A stretch of 64,000 nucleotides of DNA from Lachnospiraceae bacterium (GCA_022767285.1 JALENY010000001.1:62001-126000), one strand, 5' to 3'; counted from the stretch's first letter, positions 45,235-55,040 are shown. The notes: a model not told the origin generated them from the sequence alone. A program made the numbers and translations.

Positions 45235-47550
45235 ATGGCTACTTTAAAAGACGTGGCACGTGACGCCGGTGTTTCCATTGCCACTGTATCCTGTTGTCTC
45301 AGCGGCAGCCGCAGCGTCCGCTCTGAAACACGAATGCGCATCATGGATTCCATCGAAAAACTGAAATATATACCCAACGCCTCCGCGCGAAATCTGAAAA
45401 AGTCTGCCTCCAACAGCATCGGTGTCGTTCTGGCAGATATTGATGAGGCCTATCACACAGAAATATTTGAGGGGATTTCTTCTTATTTGCTGAAAAACGG
45501 TTATACCACCAACGTAGCCTTTACCAACAACACCGCTTATATGGAGTGCAGTATCATAGAAGAATTCATCAGTCAGAATGTCTCCGGACTTCTGATCATT
45601 ACTTCTATGCCCGAAAACACGGAATTTTTCAAAAACAGGATCCGAAACTATGGCATTCCTGTTGTTTTTATCGAACGCCGGCCAAAAGATCTGGATGTCA
45701 GCTTTGTGGGCTTTGACAACAAAAAAACCGCTTATTATCTGACTAAAAGCCTCCTGGACAGCCATTATCGGCGCATTGCACTGCTCACCGGTTCCCGGAG
45801 TTACACCTCCGAATCCGACAGTATCGAGGGATATCGAGCTGCTTTTTCAGAATCCCATGTTCCTTTTGATCCTGCTCTGATTCAGGAGACCAATATGTCA
45901 AAGGAAAATAGTTTTCAGACCGTACTGGCCAATCTGGATCTGGATACGCTGGAAGCCGTGATCACTACCTCGGAAAACATCGCTTACGGTGCTTTGGAAG
46001 CCTTTCATGTTCAGAATATTTCCGTGCCGGAAGATATCCGTCTTCTGACTTTCAGTGAAGAATGCTGGAATCACACTTCAAGGATTCCCGGTCTGGTCTA
46101 CACAGCGAGAACCGCATTCACCCTCGGAAGCCATGCGGCAAAAATGCTTCTGGATAAGATAAACGGCAAGGATGAAAATGACACTTCTTTCTGTATGGAT
46201 GATCACATTCTTCAGACACCCCTTCATTTTCCACGACCTGCCCGAAAGTATCCTTTTACGCTGGCATCCGATAACCCCAAGGCGCCCCTTCGTATCCTGA
46301 TGGTGGATCTTGCCACTTCCCGCTCCATCCGCCTTCTGTCACGAAATTTCACGGCGCAGACAGTCATTCCTGTGGAAATCGATCTTTTGCCCCATACAAG
46401 GCTTTTAAAAGAAATTGTGGCAGATTTTGAAAAGCCTGTTCATCAATATGATATCTATATGTATGATGTGCCCTGGCTTCCATTTATGGCTCAGAACGGG
46501 TTGGTGACGGACATCAGTCCCTATATATTGGGCGATTCTTTTCCGAAAAGTGACATTTTTGCTCATAATCTGGACAACTGCTGCCAGGATGGGAAATACT
46601 ATGGGATTCCCATTATCAGCGGATCTCACATGATGTTTTACCGCAAAGATCTTTTTGAAAACCATGCCATTGCAAAAAAATACAAAAAGAAATTCCAGAT
46701 TTCCCTGAGGCCTCCCAAAACCTGGACCGAGTTTAACACCACCGCTGAATTTTTTACCCGGTCTTTTCATCCGGACTCTCCCACCACTTACGGTACTTCC
46801 GTCGCCGGTATTGTCGACGAAGAACTGGCACCGGAACTGCTCATACGAATTTACGCTCAGGGCGGCAGCCTGTGGGATTGCTACAACCGTGCGACACTAA
46901 ACACACCGGAAACACGCCAGGCATTCCAAAATCTACTTCAGACTGCCCGATACACAGAGCGCAGCCCTCTGGATACTTCCATCGCAGATACGGTCTCCGA
47001 CTTTTCCTCCGGGAAAACGGCTATGCTGGTCACCTATTCCGAGTATGCCTCAGAAGTAAGCAAGGGTATGCACCAGAATATTATCGGACAGGTGGGATAC
47101 GAACTGCTTCCGGGTCGAACTTCTTTAAGCATCGGCTGGAATCTTGGGATCAGCCCCTATGCCAGACATACAGATGAGGCGCTTCGGTATTTCAGCTGGC
47201 TCTGCCGTCAGGACACCAGCTATTATCTGACCATCATGGATGGACAGTCGCCGGTCATCGCCCCTTACCAAAACCACGAACTGAGGAAGCTCTATCCATG
47301 GCTGGAGCTGACGGAGCCGAGTTTTTCCTGCGCCCGAAAGCGTGTCGGGCCATCCCGTCCAAAGGCTCTTGTTCTTCCTGCACACCGCATTGAAAAAATT
47401 CTGTGTTCTGCCTTCAAAGAGGTCCTGGACGGAACACATTCCATGGACGAATCCCTGGAAAAATGGCAGGAAGAAATGGAATATCTGTTCAAAGCTTACG
47501 GATATCCAAAACCGCTTCATTTTCTGGAAGAAAACGGATACCTTATATAG
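45235..47550 (+). CDS. LacI-type regulator fused to a solute-binding-protein domain (1)
   Basis: 771 aa, more than twice a normal LacI protein. Order: HTH and hinge 1-60 (LKDVARDAGVSIATVSCCLSG; NASARNLKKS), PBP type I sugar-binding domain about 61-335 (LADIDEAYHTEIFEGI, FVGFDNKKTAYYL), then a type II SBP_bac_1-like domain about 355-760 (YDIYMYDVPWLPFMAQNGL, YYGIPIISG, FYRKDLFEN, RPPKTWTEFN, NHELRKLYPWLEL). There is no signal peptide, so the SBP domain is cytosolic. It may integrate two ligands. RBS GAAAGG precedes ATG 45235. Paralogue at 55142. Probable control target: the enclosed sugar importer and URO-D genes. Confidence 0.88.
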   Translation: MATLKDVARDAGVSIATVSCCLSGSRSVRSETRMRIMDSIEKLKYIPNASARNLKKSASNSIGVVLADIDEAYHTEIFEGISSYLLKNGYTTNVAFTNNTAYMECSIIEEFISQNVSGLLIITSMPENTEFFKNRIRNYGIPVVFIERRPKDLDVSFVGFDNKKTAYYLTKSLLDSHYRRIALLTGSRSYTSESDSIEGYRAAFSESHVPFDPALIQETNMSKENSFQTVLANLDLDTLEAVITTSENIAYGALEAFHVQNISVPEDIRLLTFSEECWNHTSRIPGLVYTARTAFTLGSHAAKMLLDKINGKDENDTSFCMDDHILQTPLHFPRPARKYPFTLASDNPKAPLRILMVDLATSRSIRLLSRNFTAQTVIPVEIDLLPHTRLLKEIVADFEKPVHQYDIYMYDVPWLPFMAQNGLVTDISPYILGDSFPKSDIFAHNLDNCCQDGKYYGIPIISGSHMMFYRKDLFENHAIAKKYKKKFQISLRPPKTWTEFNTTAEFFTRSFHPDSPTTYGTSVAGIVDEELAPELLIRIYAQGGSLWDCYNRATLNTPETRQAFQNLLQTARYTERSPLDTSIADTVSDFSSGKTAMLVTYSEYASEVSKGMHQNIIGQVGYELLPGRTSLSIGWNLGISPYARHTDEALRYFSWLCRQDTSYYLTIMDGQSPVIAPYQNHELRKLYPWLELTEPSFSCARKRVGPSRPKALVLPAHRIEKILCSAFKEVLDGTHSMDESLEKWQEEMEYLFKAYGYPKPLHFLEENGYLI

Positions 47551-47641
47551 GACAGAATACCACACCTGAAATCGAGTACCGTATCGTATAAATTTACATA
47601 CAGAGAATAAAAACGCAGCTTTTAGCTCTGTGCTGATACAA

Positions 47642-47732
47642 AAACAGCTGTCACCGATTCACTCTTTTACCGGGGATGACTATTCGCTCATCCCCGGTAA
47701 ATACCGCCGCGATCCTTTGGTGACAGCTGTTT
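47642..47732. terminator. Nested double inverted repeat between convergent genes
   Basis: The outer arms AAACAGCTGTCACC (47642-47655) and GGTGACAGCTGTTT (47719-47732) are perfect 14-mers. Inside, TTACCGGGGATGA (47667-47679) and its complement (47688-47700) form a perfect 13-bp stem with an 8-nt loop. The structure sits between the fusion gene (+) and the first URO-D gene (-), followed by a T-rich tract. It can terminate both. Confidence 0.7.
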
Positions 47733-47734
47733 CT

Positions 47735-48784
47735 TTATTCGTTATAGATTTTTGTTGCCTCATCAAACAGCGCTTTGATGTTTGCAGGCGGTACATCTGC
47801 CTGTAAGGCCTCATGGCTCGGAGAAACGATCAACCCTGTCGGGAAGTATTCACGCAGTTCTTTCACCTTTGCCCGAACCTGTTCCGGTGTGCCGTTGGGA
47901 AGAAGATCCTGGGTATCCACACCGCCGCAGAAACTTACTTTTCCTTCGAATTTAGCTTTCAGATTATCCGGCTGCATGCCTGCTGCAAGAGCCTGGATCG
48001 GATGAATAACGTCAACACCGATTTCTATTAACTGCGGAATAATATCCACAATGGAACCGCAGGAATGATATACAACCTTTACTCCGTAGCTGTGAGCCAG
48101 ATCCACCAGCTTTTTCGCGCCCGGAATAACGAACTCTTCCACCAGCGCAGGACTGATCATCAGGCCTCTCTGACTTCCCATATCATTGCCGATCAGGATC
48201 GCATGCACTTTTCCTTCGGTTGCATCAAGGAAAATTTTCAGTGCTTTCAAATAGAAATCAACGATTTTATCATCGATGTAATGAACCATTTCCGGGTCTG
48301 AGATCATATTCATCAGACAGTTTTCCATACCAAAAGCAGCACAGACATCCTGGAAATGAGCTGCCCAGAGCATACCCATAACGACTTTATCCTCCGGTGC
48401 CTCATCTACCAGACGTTTGCACTCAGCCGGGTCAATGTATTTTGCTGGATCCGGCCACTCAAAATCAACCGCCTTAACATCTTCCAGATCTTCGCAGTCT
48501 GCAAAACAGCCTTCATCTGTCAAAGTACGTTCCTCGGTGTCAACCGCGTCACTTCCATACCAGTCAAATGCTGCAAAAATCGCATTGCATGTCTCAGAGT
48601 GATAGGGTATCTCTACTGCGTAAAAATCATCTCCGCATACCCTTTTCAGTTCTTTGATATCAGAAACATTATAATACTCGCAGAGAGCCGGAACTGCATC
48701 CGGTGTCGGATCTCCCAGCCAGCAGGCAGGTCTGTCAACCGGCTTTCTTGCAACTGTGGCATAAAATCGATCAATACTGTTCAT
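47735..48784 (-). CDS. URO-D family protein, cobalamin-methyltransferase-like (1)
   Basis: 349 aa, uroporphyrinogen decarboxylase superfamily TIM barrel. It has the zinc motif HSCG (H240, C242) plus FCGGVDTQ (C286), as in MtaA/MtbA-type methyltransferases that move methyl groups to or from corrinoids. A conserved GNDMGSQ stretch corresponds to the active-site loop, and the end DVPPANIKALFDEA recurs in the two other URO-D proteins here. No corrinoid-binding protein is encoded in the window. Last gene of the importer operon, 62 bp behind the mutarotase-like gene. A true haem-pathway role is unlikely given three divergent copies beside sugar genes. Confidence 0.85.
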   Translation of the reverse strand: MNSIDRFYATVARKPVDRPACWLGDPTPDAVPALCEYYNVSDIKELKRVCGDDFYAVEIPYHSETCNAIFAAFDWYGSDAVDTEERTLTDEGCFADCEDLEDVKAVDFEWPDPAKYIDPAECKRLVDEAPEDKVVMGMLWAAHFQDVCAAFGMENCLMNMISDPEMVHYIDDKIVDFYLKALKIFLDATEGKVHAILIGNDMGSQRGLMISPALVEEFVIPGAKKLVDLAHSYGVKVVYHSCGSIVDIIPQLIEIGVDVIHPIQALAAGMQPDNLKAKFEGKVSFCGGVDTQDLLPNGTPEQVRAKVKELREYFPTGLIVSPSHEALQADVPPANIKALFDEATKIYNE

Positions 48785-48846
48785 AATGACTCCTTTCTTC
48801 TATTTCGTCAAGTGCTTTTCACACGTATATTCAAAATCCATATTTC

Positions 48847-49173
48847 TTATTTGTAATAAAAAACTTCTTCCATATCCACCCAGGATATGCATCCTTCCGG
48901 AGCAGTATCGACTGCCTCCTGACAGGGGATGCACTCATCCCACCATTCCTGAGTAATCGGATCGGCTGCCATCTTTTCCATATCCGCTTCATAATCTTCA
49001 CCGACATATTCAAAGTAGGAAAACGCATAACCATCCCGGATAAAAATTGAATAATTTCTGATGTTGCAGTCTGAAATTGTCTTCAATACACCAGGCCACG
49101 GATTGGCATGGAGCTGTCTGTAATAGGCTTCTTTTTCCGGTCTTATTTTTACAACCTGTCCAAATCTTTTCAT
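48847..49173 (-). CDS. L-rhamnose mutarotase family protein
   Basis: 108-aa RhaM/RhaU family (DUF718) dimeric alpha-beta barrel protein. MKRFGQVVKIRPEKEAYYRQLHA, FIRDGYAFSYFEYVGEDYEADM and WWDECIPCQ match the family, which interconverts sugar anomers. The start is ATG 49173 after GGAGG. It is separated from the upstream binding-protein gene by a hairpin terminator. A rhamnose-like deoxysugar, or a derivative, is the best guess for the substrate of this operon. Confidence 0.85.
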   Translation of the reverse strand: MKRFGQVVKIRPEKEAYYRQLHANPWPGVLKTISDCNIRNYSIFIRDGYAFSYFEYVGEDYEADMEKMAADPITQEWWDECIPCQEAVDTAPEGCISWVDMEEVFYYK

Positions 49174-49207
49174 GTCTTGTGTCCCTCCTGCATGAAATTT
49201 TGAGATA

Positions 49208-49256
49208 AAAAGGGCCACAAAACAACTGATGTTGTTTCAGTGTGTTTTATGGCCCA
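49208..49256 (-). terminator. Intra-operon terminator after the binding-protein gene
   Basis: Minus strand GGGCCATAAAACA pairs with TGTTTTGTGGCCC (one mismatch), then TTTTTATC. It lies between the binding-protein gene and the mutarotase-like gene and should reduce downstream expression. Confidence 0.7.
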
Positions 49257-49295
49257 TTCAATTAACTTAAAGCATCAATCCCGCTGTTCTGCCGA

Positions 49296-50546
49296 TTACC
49301 ACTGACACGGAAGGAATTCTTCTACGTTGTCCGCATCAATAACGTCTGTTGCAAGATAGCTTACACGAGCAATCTTTTCGCCACAGAAGTATTCAGCTAC
49401 TGTTCTGACTGCAAGACCTGCGTCGGCCTGACAGGACTGATAAGATGCCATCTTGATGTCGCCGCTCTGGATCAGCTCAGCACCCTGTTTCGAGATACCT
49501 GCTGCCACGATAACGATATCATCACGGCCTGCTGCTTTACAAGCTTCTACTGCACCGATTGCCTGGTCAGAGTCATCTGCCAGTACGATTGCATTCAGTT
49601 CATCACCATACTTTGTGATCCAGTCAGATACAACCTGTTTTACAGCAGTTGCCTCAAATCCAGGAGACTGAACATCCAGGTGTTTGATATCCGGATATTC
49701 GGAAGCCAGTGTGGACATCGGGCCAAATGTACGTGCATAGTACGGAGATGTACCTACGTTATGTGTAATGTAGCATACGCCGCCTTTTCCATCGATTGCT
49801 TCGCCAAGAGTACTTGCCAGTTTCCTCATCTGAGCCCAGTCATTGGGGCCTGTGTAAGCCATGATCTGGTTCATAGCGCTTGCTTCCGGCAGCGTGTTGG
49901 AACAAAATGCCGGGATGCCTGCATCATTGATTTTCTTAAACTGCTGAGCAGCATGGTCAGCACTTACCGGAATCAGAACGATTGCGTCCGGCTGTTCATT
50001 GATTGCCTGGTCAACATAACCATCCTGTGTGGACTGATCCCAGTTCGGATCATAAACATCACAGGTCATACCAACTGCTTCACAAGCTGCTTCAAAAGCT
50101 TCTGAATAGCAGGTTGTCCATGCATGAGCACCGTGAACGATCAGGATGACATGTTTGCCTTTCTGTCCGTCGGCCGGAGAAGCCGGGAATTCAGCATCTT
50201 CCGATTCGTCCCAATCAAGGTATTCCATGTAATGCCATTTGTCAACATCTGTGTCTTCCAATGCTTCCAGTTCCTCCGGTGTGCCAACTGCTTCCGGAAC
50301 ATCTGCAGGATTACCTGCAGCCATCATATCCTGATTGTCGGTGGTTTTTAATGTTGCAATTGCTTCTTCCAGAAGTGCTTTGGATTCCTCAAGATTGGAA
50401 CCGCCTTCTGCAGAACCTTCATCACCTGCATCCTCAGTTTTTGCGGATTCATCAGATTTGTCATCTGAACCGCCGCATCCTGCAAGGCAAAGTGTGCCCG
50501 CCAGCATGGTTCCGCATAATAATACAGCTAAAAACTTTTTCATCAT
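49296..50546 (-). CDS. Sugar ABC transporter substrate-binding lipoprotein (CUT2, RbsB-like)
   Basis: 416 aa. Lipobox CLAGC (C24), acidic linker and an extra N-terminal region of about 90 residues, then a type I periplasmic-binding fold (HVILIVHGAHAWTTCYSEAFEAAC, AIVLIPVSADHAAQQFKKINDAGIP, NAIVLADDSDQAIGAVEACKAAG). It binds a monosaccharide-type ligand at the surface. It is encoded after its permeases, opposite to the usual order. GGAGG precedes ATG 50546. Confidence 0.92.
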   Translation of the reverse strand: MMKKFLAVLLCGTMLAGTLCLAGCGGSDDKSDESAKTEDAGDEGSAEGGSNLEESKALLEEAIATLKTTDNQDMMAAGNPADVPEAVGTPEELEALEDTDVDKWHYMEYLDWDESEDAEFPASPADGQKGKHVILIVHGAHAWTTCYSEAFEAACEAVGMTCDVYDPNWDQSTQDGYVDQAINEQPDAIVLIPVSADHAAQQFKKINDAGIPAFCSNTLPEASAMNQIMAYTGPNDWAQMRKLASTLGEAIDGKGGVCYITHNVGTSPYYARTFGPMSTLASEYPDIKHLDVQSPGFEATAVKQVVSDWITKYGDELNAIVLADDSDQAIGAVEACKAAGRDDIVIVAAGISKQGAELIQSGDIKMASYQSCQADAGLAVRTVAEYFCGEKIARVSYLATDVIDADNVEEFLPCQW

Positions 50547-50603
50547 TTCGTTTTCCTCCTTTTTTGTGATGAATTATTTAAAAGCATTCGCTTTTAATTC
50601 GGA

Positions 50604-51623
50604 TTACTGAACTTTACCTGTTTCTTTCAGATATTCTTTGTGCAGATTCGGTCTTGTTCCGACCACTTTGTCTCTGCGGTATTTTGCAAGCGTCTCATAG
50701 AAGATGCACAGGATCAGGATGATGGAAATAACCAGTACCTGCATCTCGGTTTTCTTAAAAACGGATTTCAGGAAGGAAATTGCCACCAGAGATACCCAGG
50801 TCCATATAACGCTTCCTTTTCCGCCACTCAGAGATGTGCCTCCTATAATAGTGGCTGTGATTGCCATCATAAGAGGGCTGATTCCTTTTTCACCCATAGT
50901 TACGCTGGCTGCGCCGGAGTAAACACCGTTCAGCGCACCGCCCAATGCACAGCTTGCTGATGAAATCATAAAAGCTCCGGTAGTCACCAGGTCACTTTTT
51001 ACACCTGCCAGCCATGCGGTCTCCAGGTTACCGCCAACCATATGAATGTTGCGCCCGAATCTTGTGTAACGAAGAACAACCATGACGAAAAATACAGCCA
51101 GGGTGGTAATAACAAAGTATAAGGAGAACGGAAGGGGTCCAACCTTTGCATTTAACATCTCATTGAAGGAATAATCCTTTCCGATACTCAATTCTTCGCC
51201 ATTACAGTACAGATACATACCGCCACGCAGGATGAACTGCATGCCAAGTGTAACAATAAAAGAATTGATTTTAAATTTCGTCGTCAGAATACCATTGACA
51301 AAACCCACCAGACATCCCAGCAGGGTTGCCGCAAGAATACATACGATCCACGGAAGCTTCTGATCATTGTGAAGCCCCAGACAAAGCAGCGCGCCAAAGG
51401 TGGACATGTACATGATTGACAAATCGAAGTGTCCGGCAATCAGACATACGGTAAATCCAAGACCCAGCCACATGATCAGGCTGCCGTTTCCTGTTACAGC
51501 CGCAATGTTAAATGCGGTATAGAACTTATCCATGAACAGACCGATGATCAGGATAAGAGCCAGAAACATATAAGATCTGTTGTTATTGATAAAATTTGCA
51601 TTAATTCTTATTTTTTTCATCAC
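50604..51623 (-). CDS. Sugar ABC transporter permease (RbsC-like) 2
   Basis: 339 aa, about ten membrane segments, BPD_transp_2 family. GHFDLSIMYMSTFGALLCLGL and GGTSLSGGKGSVIWTW are the CUT2 permease signatures. It overlaps the partner permease gene by 4 bp, so a heterodimeric channel is likely. Confidence 0.92.
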   Translation of the reverse strand: MMKKIRINANFINNNRSYMFLALILIIGLFMDKFYTAFNIAAVTGNGSLIMWLGLGFTVCLIAGHFDLSIMYMSTFGALLCLGLHNDQKLPWIVCILAATLLGCLVGFVNGILTTKFKINSFIVTLGMQFILRGGMYLYCNGEELSIGKDYSFNEMLNAKVGPLPFSLYFVITTLAVFFVMVVLRYTRFGRNIHMVGGNLETAWLAGVKSDLVTTGAFMISSASCALGGALNGVYSGAASVTMGEKGISPLMMAITATIIGGTSLSGGKGSVIWTWVSLVAISFLKSVFKKTEMQVLVISIILILCIFYETLAKYRRDKVVGTRPNLHKEYLKETGKVQ

Positions 51624-52669
51624 GCTTTACCCAACTTTCTGTTTGAATATGTATTAAGCCATACAATAAACAGGAACACGAGACCCTGTACCAGATATTT
51701 CTCGTATGTACCGAGACCGATCCATGACAGGACGTTGTTCAAAATACCATAAGCAATAACACCGCCAAAAGTTCCCACAATGCTTCCTTTTCCGCCGCCT
51801 AAGAGGGCTCCGCCGAGTACAACAGCCGTGAGCGCCGTGAAATCATAGCCGGTTCCATTTTCATAAGAAGCGGTTTTTCGAAGGGCTGCATAGAAAATAC
51901 CGCCGATCGCAGCGCAGATTCCGTCGAAAATATATACCATCATGGTAACTTTTACGGTATTGATACCGGAGCATTTTGCCACTTCATAGTTGGTACCCAT
52001 GATCTTAACTTTCTGTCCAAAACTGGTTTTGGAATGGATAAACCATGCAAGGAGCATCATACAGAGCATAACGATTGCCATCAGGGAAATGATTCCGCCG
52101 ATATAGGTTCTGGAAATGCTGTAAAATGTCTCTGCCGCTCTCTGAGCGCTCTCTGTATCTCTTGCAACTTTATCTGCATACAACTGCTTGCCGCCCCATA
52201 CAACTCGGATGACACCGGAGATAAAGAGGTTCATGGCCAGCGGCCAGATGATGGCGTTTGCTCTCAGTTTTCCGATCATGAAACCATTGATCACACCGAT
52301 CAGAACACCGCTTAAGATACCGATCAGAATAGCTGCCGGGAATCCCAGGTTGATGGACTGTACTGTCATCATACCGGCCAAAGCCATGGTACTTGGAATA
52401 CCCATATCGTTCATATTTCCGCAATATACAACAAAGAACATACCGGGTGCGATCATACCGACCAGGGCTACCGCTTCCAGAATGGACTGAATGTTGCTTG
52501 CGGTAAAGAACTGTCCTTTTGATACGATCATCCCGAGAATAAGCAGCATGATAACAATAACCCAGATTCCAAGCTTATTGAATATGATGCTGAATTTGCT
52601 GATCTCTGTTTTTCTTGTGTCAACCTTCGGAGCTTCGGGTTTATATTCTTTCTTATTTACTTCTGACAT
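51620..52669 (-). CDS. Sugar ABC transporter permease (RbsC-like) 1
   Basis: 349 aa, BPD_transp_2 family, about ten membrane segments after a polar 30-residue N-terminus. GNMNDMGIPSTMALAGM and VVLGGALLGGGKGSIVGTFGG are family signatures. Its start overlaps the end of the ATPase gene by 13 bp. Together with the next permease, ATPase and lipoprotein it makes a complete CUT2 importer. Confidence 0.92.
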   Translation of the reverse strand: MSEVNKKEYKPEAPKVDTRKTEISKFSIIFNKLGIWVIVIMLLILGMIVSKGQFFTASNIQSILEAVALVGMIAPGMFFVVYCGNMNDMGIPSTMALAGMMTVQSINLGFPAAILIGILSGVLIGVINGFMIGKLRANAIIWPLAMNLFISGVIRVVWGGKQLYADKVARDTESAQRAAETFYSISRTYIGGIISLMAIVMLCMMLLAWFIHSKTSFGQKVKIMGTNYEVAKCSGINTVKVTMMVYIFDGICAAIGGIFYAALRKTASYENGTGYDFTALTAVVLGGALLGGGKGSIVGTFGGVIAYGILNNVLSWIGLGTYEKYLVQGLVFLFIVWLNTYSNRKLGKA

Positions 52670-54195
52670 GATACGTGTTCTCCCTCCCCATTCGCTGCGA
52701 TCAGTAACGCATTTTCTGTAATATCTTCTTTCTGAATTTCACCGATGATATGTCCTTCACGAAGGATAACTGCACGGTCAGCCAGGCCAACCACTTCCGG
52801 AAGGTCACTGGAAAGAAGAATACAGGAGTTACCTTTTCTGACATAAGTTTTTACCACATCGTGAATGGTCTGTTTCGCATTGACGTCAACACCTCGGGTC
52901 GGCTCATCCAGGATCAGGATATCCACATCCGTTGCCAGCCATTTTGCCATCAGGACTTTCTGCTGGTTACCACCGGAAAAGCTGTTGACCAAACGGTTTC
53001 TGTCCGGCGGGTAAACGCTCATTTCATTGATTTTCTCATCCACCAGATCACCCAGTTTGTTGGCATTAAACAGAATACCTTTGGAGTATTTGTCAATGAC
53101 ACAGGTCAGTACGTTATCGGTCACTGTCTGTGGCAGTGCAAGGCCTACGGTCTTGCGGTCTTCTGTCAGATAGCCGATGCCGCCTTTGATTGCTTCGCCC
53201 ATATTTTTAAATTTAACTTCTTTTCCATGGACAAATACTTTGCCTCCATGTGTCTCATCAAGGCCTACCAGTCCTCTTGCTATCTCAGTTCTTCCGGAAC
53301 CGGCAAGACCGCAGATTGCAAGAACTTCACCTTTTTTCAGACTGAAGTTAATGTGATGGAAAAATCCCCAGCGGGTAAAGTCTTCCACACGGAGCACTTC
53401 TTCATCGGTAACGGCACTGGCATGTCCCTCATAGAAACTCTTGACGGACTTTCCTACCATCTTCTCAACCAGAATTTCCGGAGTTGCTTCGCTTACCGGA
53501 AATGTTTCAACTTTTTTACCGTCCCGCATAACGGTTACCATATCTGCGATTTCAAAAATCTCAGCCAGATGATGAGAAATGTAGATAATTGCCAAACCTT
53601 CTGATTTCAGCTTGTTTACAATTTTATAAAGTCTGTGAACTTCTTCACTGGAAAGAGCTGAAGTCGGCTCATCCAAAACAAGGATGGAGGGCTCATTACC
53701 CAATACTTTTGCAATCTCCACCAACTGAGCGTCGCACTGGCTGATCTCGGAAACGTCTATAGTCGGATCCGTGTCATTTAAACCGACGCGGGCCAGAAGT
53801 TCTTTTGCCTCTTCAATAGCTTTCTTCTTGTCAACAAAGATTCCTTTCTTCGGAAGTCTTCCCACCAGAAGGTTCTCATAGATAGAAATACGCCGTGCCA
53901 GGCTCAATTCCTGGTAAACCATGCCGATACCGGCTGCCTTTGCCATTTCCGGAGTGTGCAGTTCTTTCTTTTCTCCGTTGATGTAGATATTGCCCGTATA
54001 GTCATTGAACAAACCGGCCAGCATCTTCATCAGTGTGGACTTACCGGCACCGTTCTCACCCATCAGGGCATGCACCTCTCCTTTCTTTACCTGGAAGTCA
54101 ACCTTGTCAACGGCTAAAGTACCCGGGAAACGTTTGGATACGCTCCTCATGTCCAACGCATAAACGGTTGATTCCTTGTTAGACCCATTACTCAT
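52657..54195 (-). CDS. Sugar ABC transporter ATPase, tandem domains (RbsA/MglA-like)
   Basis: 512 aa, two fused nucleotide-binding domains. Domain 1 has a canonical Walker A GENGAGKST and Walker B LVLDEPTSAL, but where the signature is expected it reads ISQCDAQLVEIAKVL. Domain 2 has degenerate Walker A GLAGSGRTEI and signature FSGGNQQKVLMAKWL. This asymmetry is normal for CUT2 ATPases. It lies 23 bp behind the SGNH hydrolase gene. Confidence 0.95.
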   Translation of the reverse strand: MSNGSNKESTVYALDMRSVSKRFPGTLAVDKVDFQVKKGEVHALMGENGAGKSTLMKMLAGLFNDYTGNIYINGEKKELHTPEMAKAAGIGMVYQELSLARRISIYENLLVGRLPKKGIFVDKKKAIEEAKELLARVGLNDTDPTIDVSEISQCDAQLVEIAKVLGNEPSILVLDEPTSALSSEEVHRLYKIVNKLKSEGLAIIYISHHLAEIFEIADMVTVMRDGKKVETFPVSEATPEILVEKMVGKSVKSFYEGHASAVTDEEVLRVEDFTRWGFFHHINFSLKKGEVLAICGLAGSGRTEIARGLVGLDETHGGKVFVHGKEVKFKNMGEAIKGGIGYLTEDRKTVGLALPQTVTDNVLTCVIDKYSKGILFNANKLGDLVDEKINEMSVYPPDRNRLVNSFSGGNQQKVLMAKWLATDVDILILDEPTRGVDVNAKQTIHDVVKTYVRKGNSCILLSSDLPEVVGLADRAVILREGHIIGEIQKEDITENALLIAANGEGEHVSCQK

Positions 54196-54218
54196 GTTTT
54201 GCTGCTCCTTTCTTTTTC

Positions 54219-54857
54219 CTATTCCAAAATTTCTTTCACTTTATTCGCAAATGCCACTCCCAGTTTTTCATGGTATTCTGCTTCCATATGTACCCCGTCT
54301 CTTACGGAAGCTTTTCCATACTCCGCAGCGTTGAAAAACTCAAGTCCGTTATCTCTTGCAAATTCCTCATAAGCCTCTGCCAGTTTCATGGACCGTTCGG
54401 CCGCATCTTCACCGAACATATCGTAAAACAGCGGATGCTTCTTGTACGAAGCATCAATCAGAATCGGGGATACCAGAAGCACCTTTGGCTTCTTTCCCGC
54501 CATGGGTGTAATACTCAGCACATCCAGATACCTGGAAAAACCATAGGCAATGGTCCGGGGGCTGACGCCAAATCTCTCTTTCAGGTCATTGGTCCCGAGC
54601 ATCAGAATAATCAGATCCAGCGGGGACTGGGAATCACAGCAGGGAGCAAAATATTTCACTCCGCTCAAACGCCCCTCTGTCACATCATCAAATACTGATG
54701 TTCTGCCATTGTACCCTTCTTCAATGACCTGATATGCATCACCAAGCTCTCTCTGAAGGACTCCGGTCCAGCGAACTTCCTGCGGATGCCGGGTTCCCTC
54801 TGCCGGGACAGCTCCCCAGGTATTGGAATCTCCGAAACACATGATTCTCTTTTTCAT
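54219..54857 (-). CDS. SGNH/GDSL-family hydrolase
   Basis: 212 aa. Block I FGDSNTWG with nucleophile S11, block III LGTNDLK, and block V DGVHM with the catalytic Asp/His. No signal peptide, so it is probably an intracellular carbohydrate esterase removing acetyl or other acyl groups from the imported sugar. First gene of the importer operon; the start at 54857 is chosen over an upstream ATG by its AGGAAGAA site. Confidence 0.88.
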   Translation of the reverse strand: MKKRIMCFGDSNTWGAVPAEGTRHPQEVRWTGVLQRELGDAYQVIEEGYNGRTSVFDDVTEGRLSGVKYFAPCCDSQSPLDLIILMLGTNDLKERFGVSPRTIAYGFSRYLDVLSITPMAGKKPKVLLVSPILIDASYKKHPLFYDMFGEDAAERSMKLAEAYEEFARDNGLEFFNAAEYGKASVRDGVHMEAEYHEKLGVAFANKVKEILE

Positions 54858-54961
54858 TTCTTCCTCCCACATTGGATTTTCTGCGGTTAAAATGAGGGAT
54901 TGACAGATTCTTTAATCCCGCATTTTAACCTCTCCGTCAATTTGCACATCTCTTAATTCTA

Positions 54962-54989
54962 ATTATACGTTTTAAATTACAATTTTCAA
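54962..54989 (-). promoter_or_regulatory. Promoter of the SGNH-ABC-mutarotase-URO-D operon
   Basis: Minus-strand -35 TTGAAA (54984-54989), 16-bp spacer, -10 TATAAT (54962-54967). Confidence 0.6.
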
Positions 54990-55008
54990 CAATTTTTAAA
55001 TATTTAGT

Positions 55009-55020
55009 TTAAACGTTTAA
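55009..55020. promoter_or_regulatory. Operator TTAAACGTTTAA between divergent promoters
   Basis: A 12-bp perfect palindrome with the AAACGTTT core, centred almost exactly midway between the -35 boxes of the two divergent promoters (about 26 bp to each). Confidence 0.6.
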
Positions 55021-55040
55021 CTATTTTGTTTAAAGTTAAA

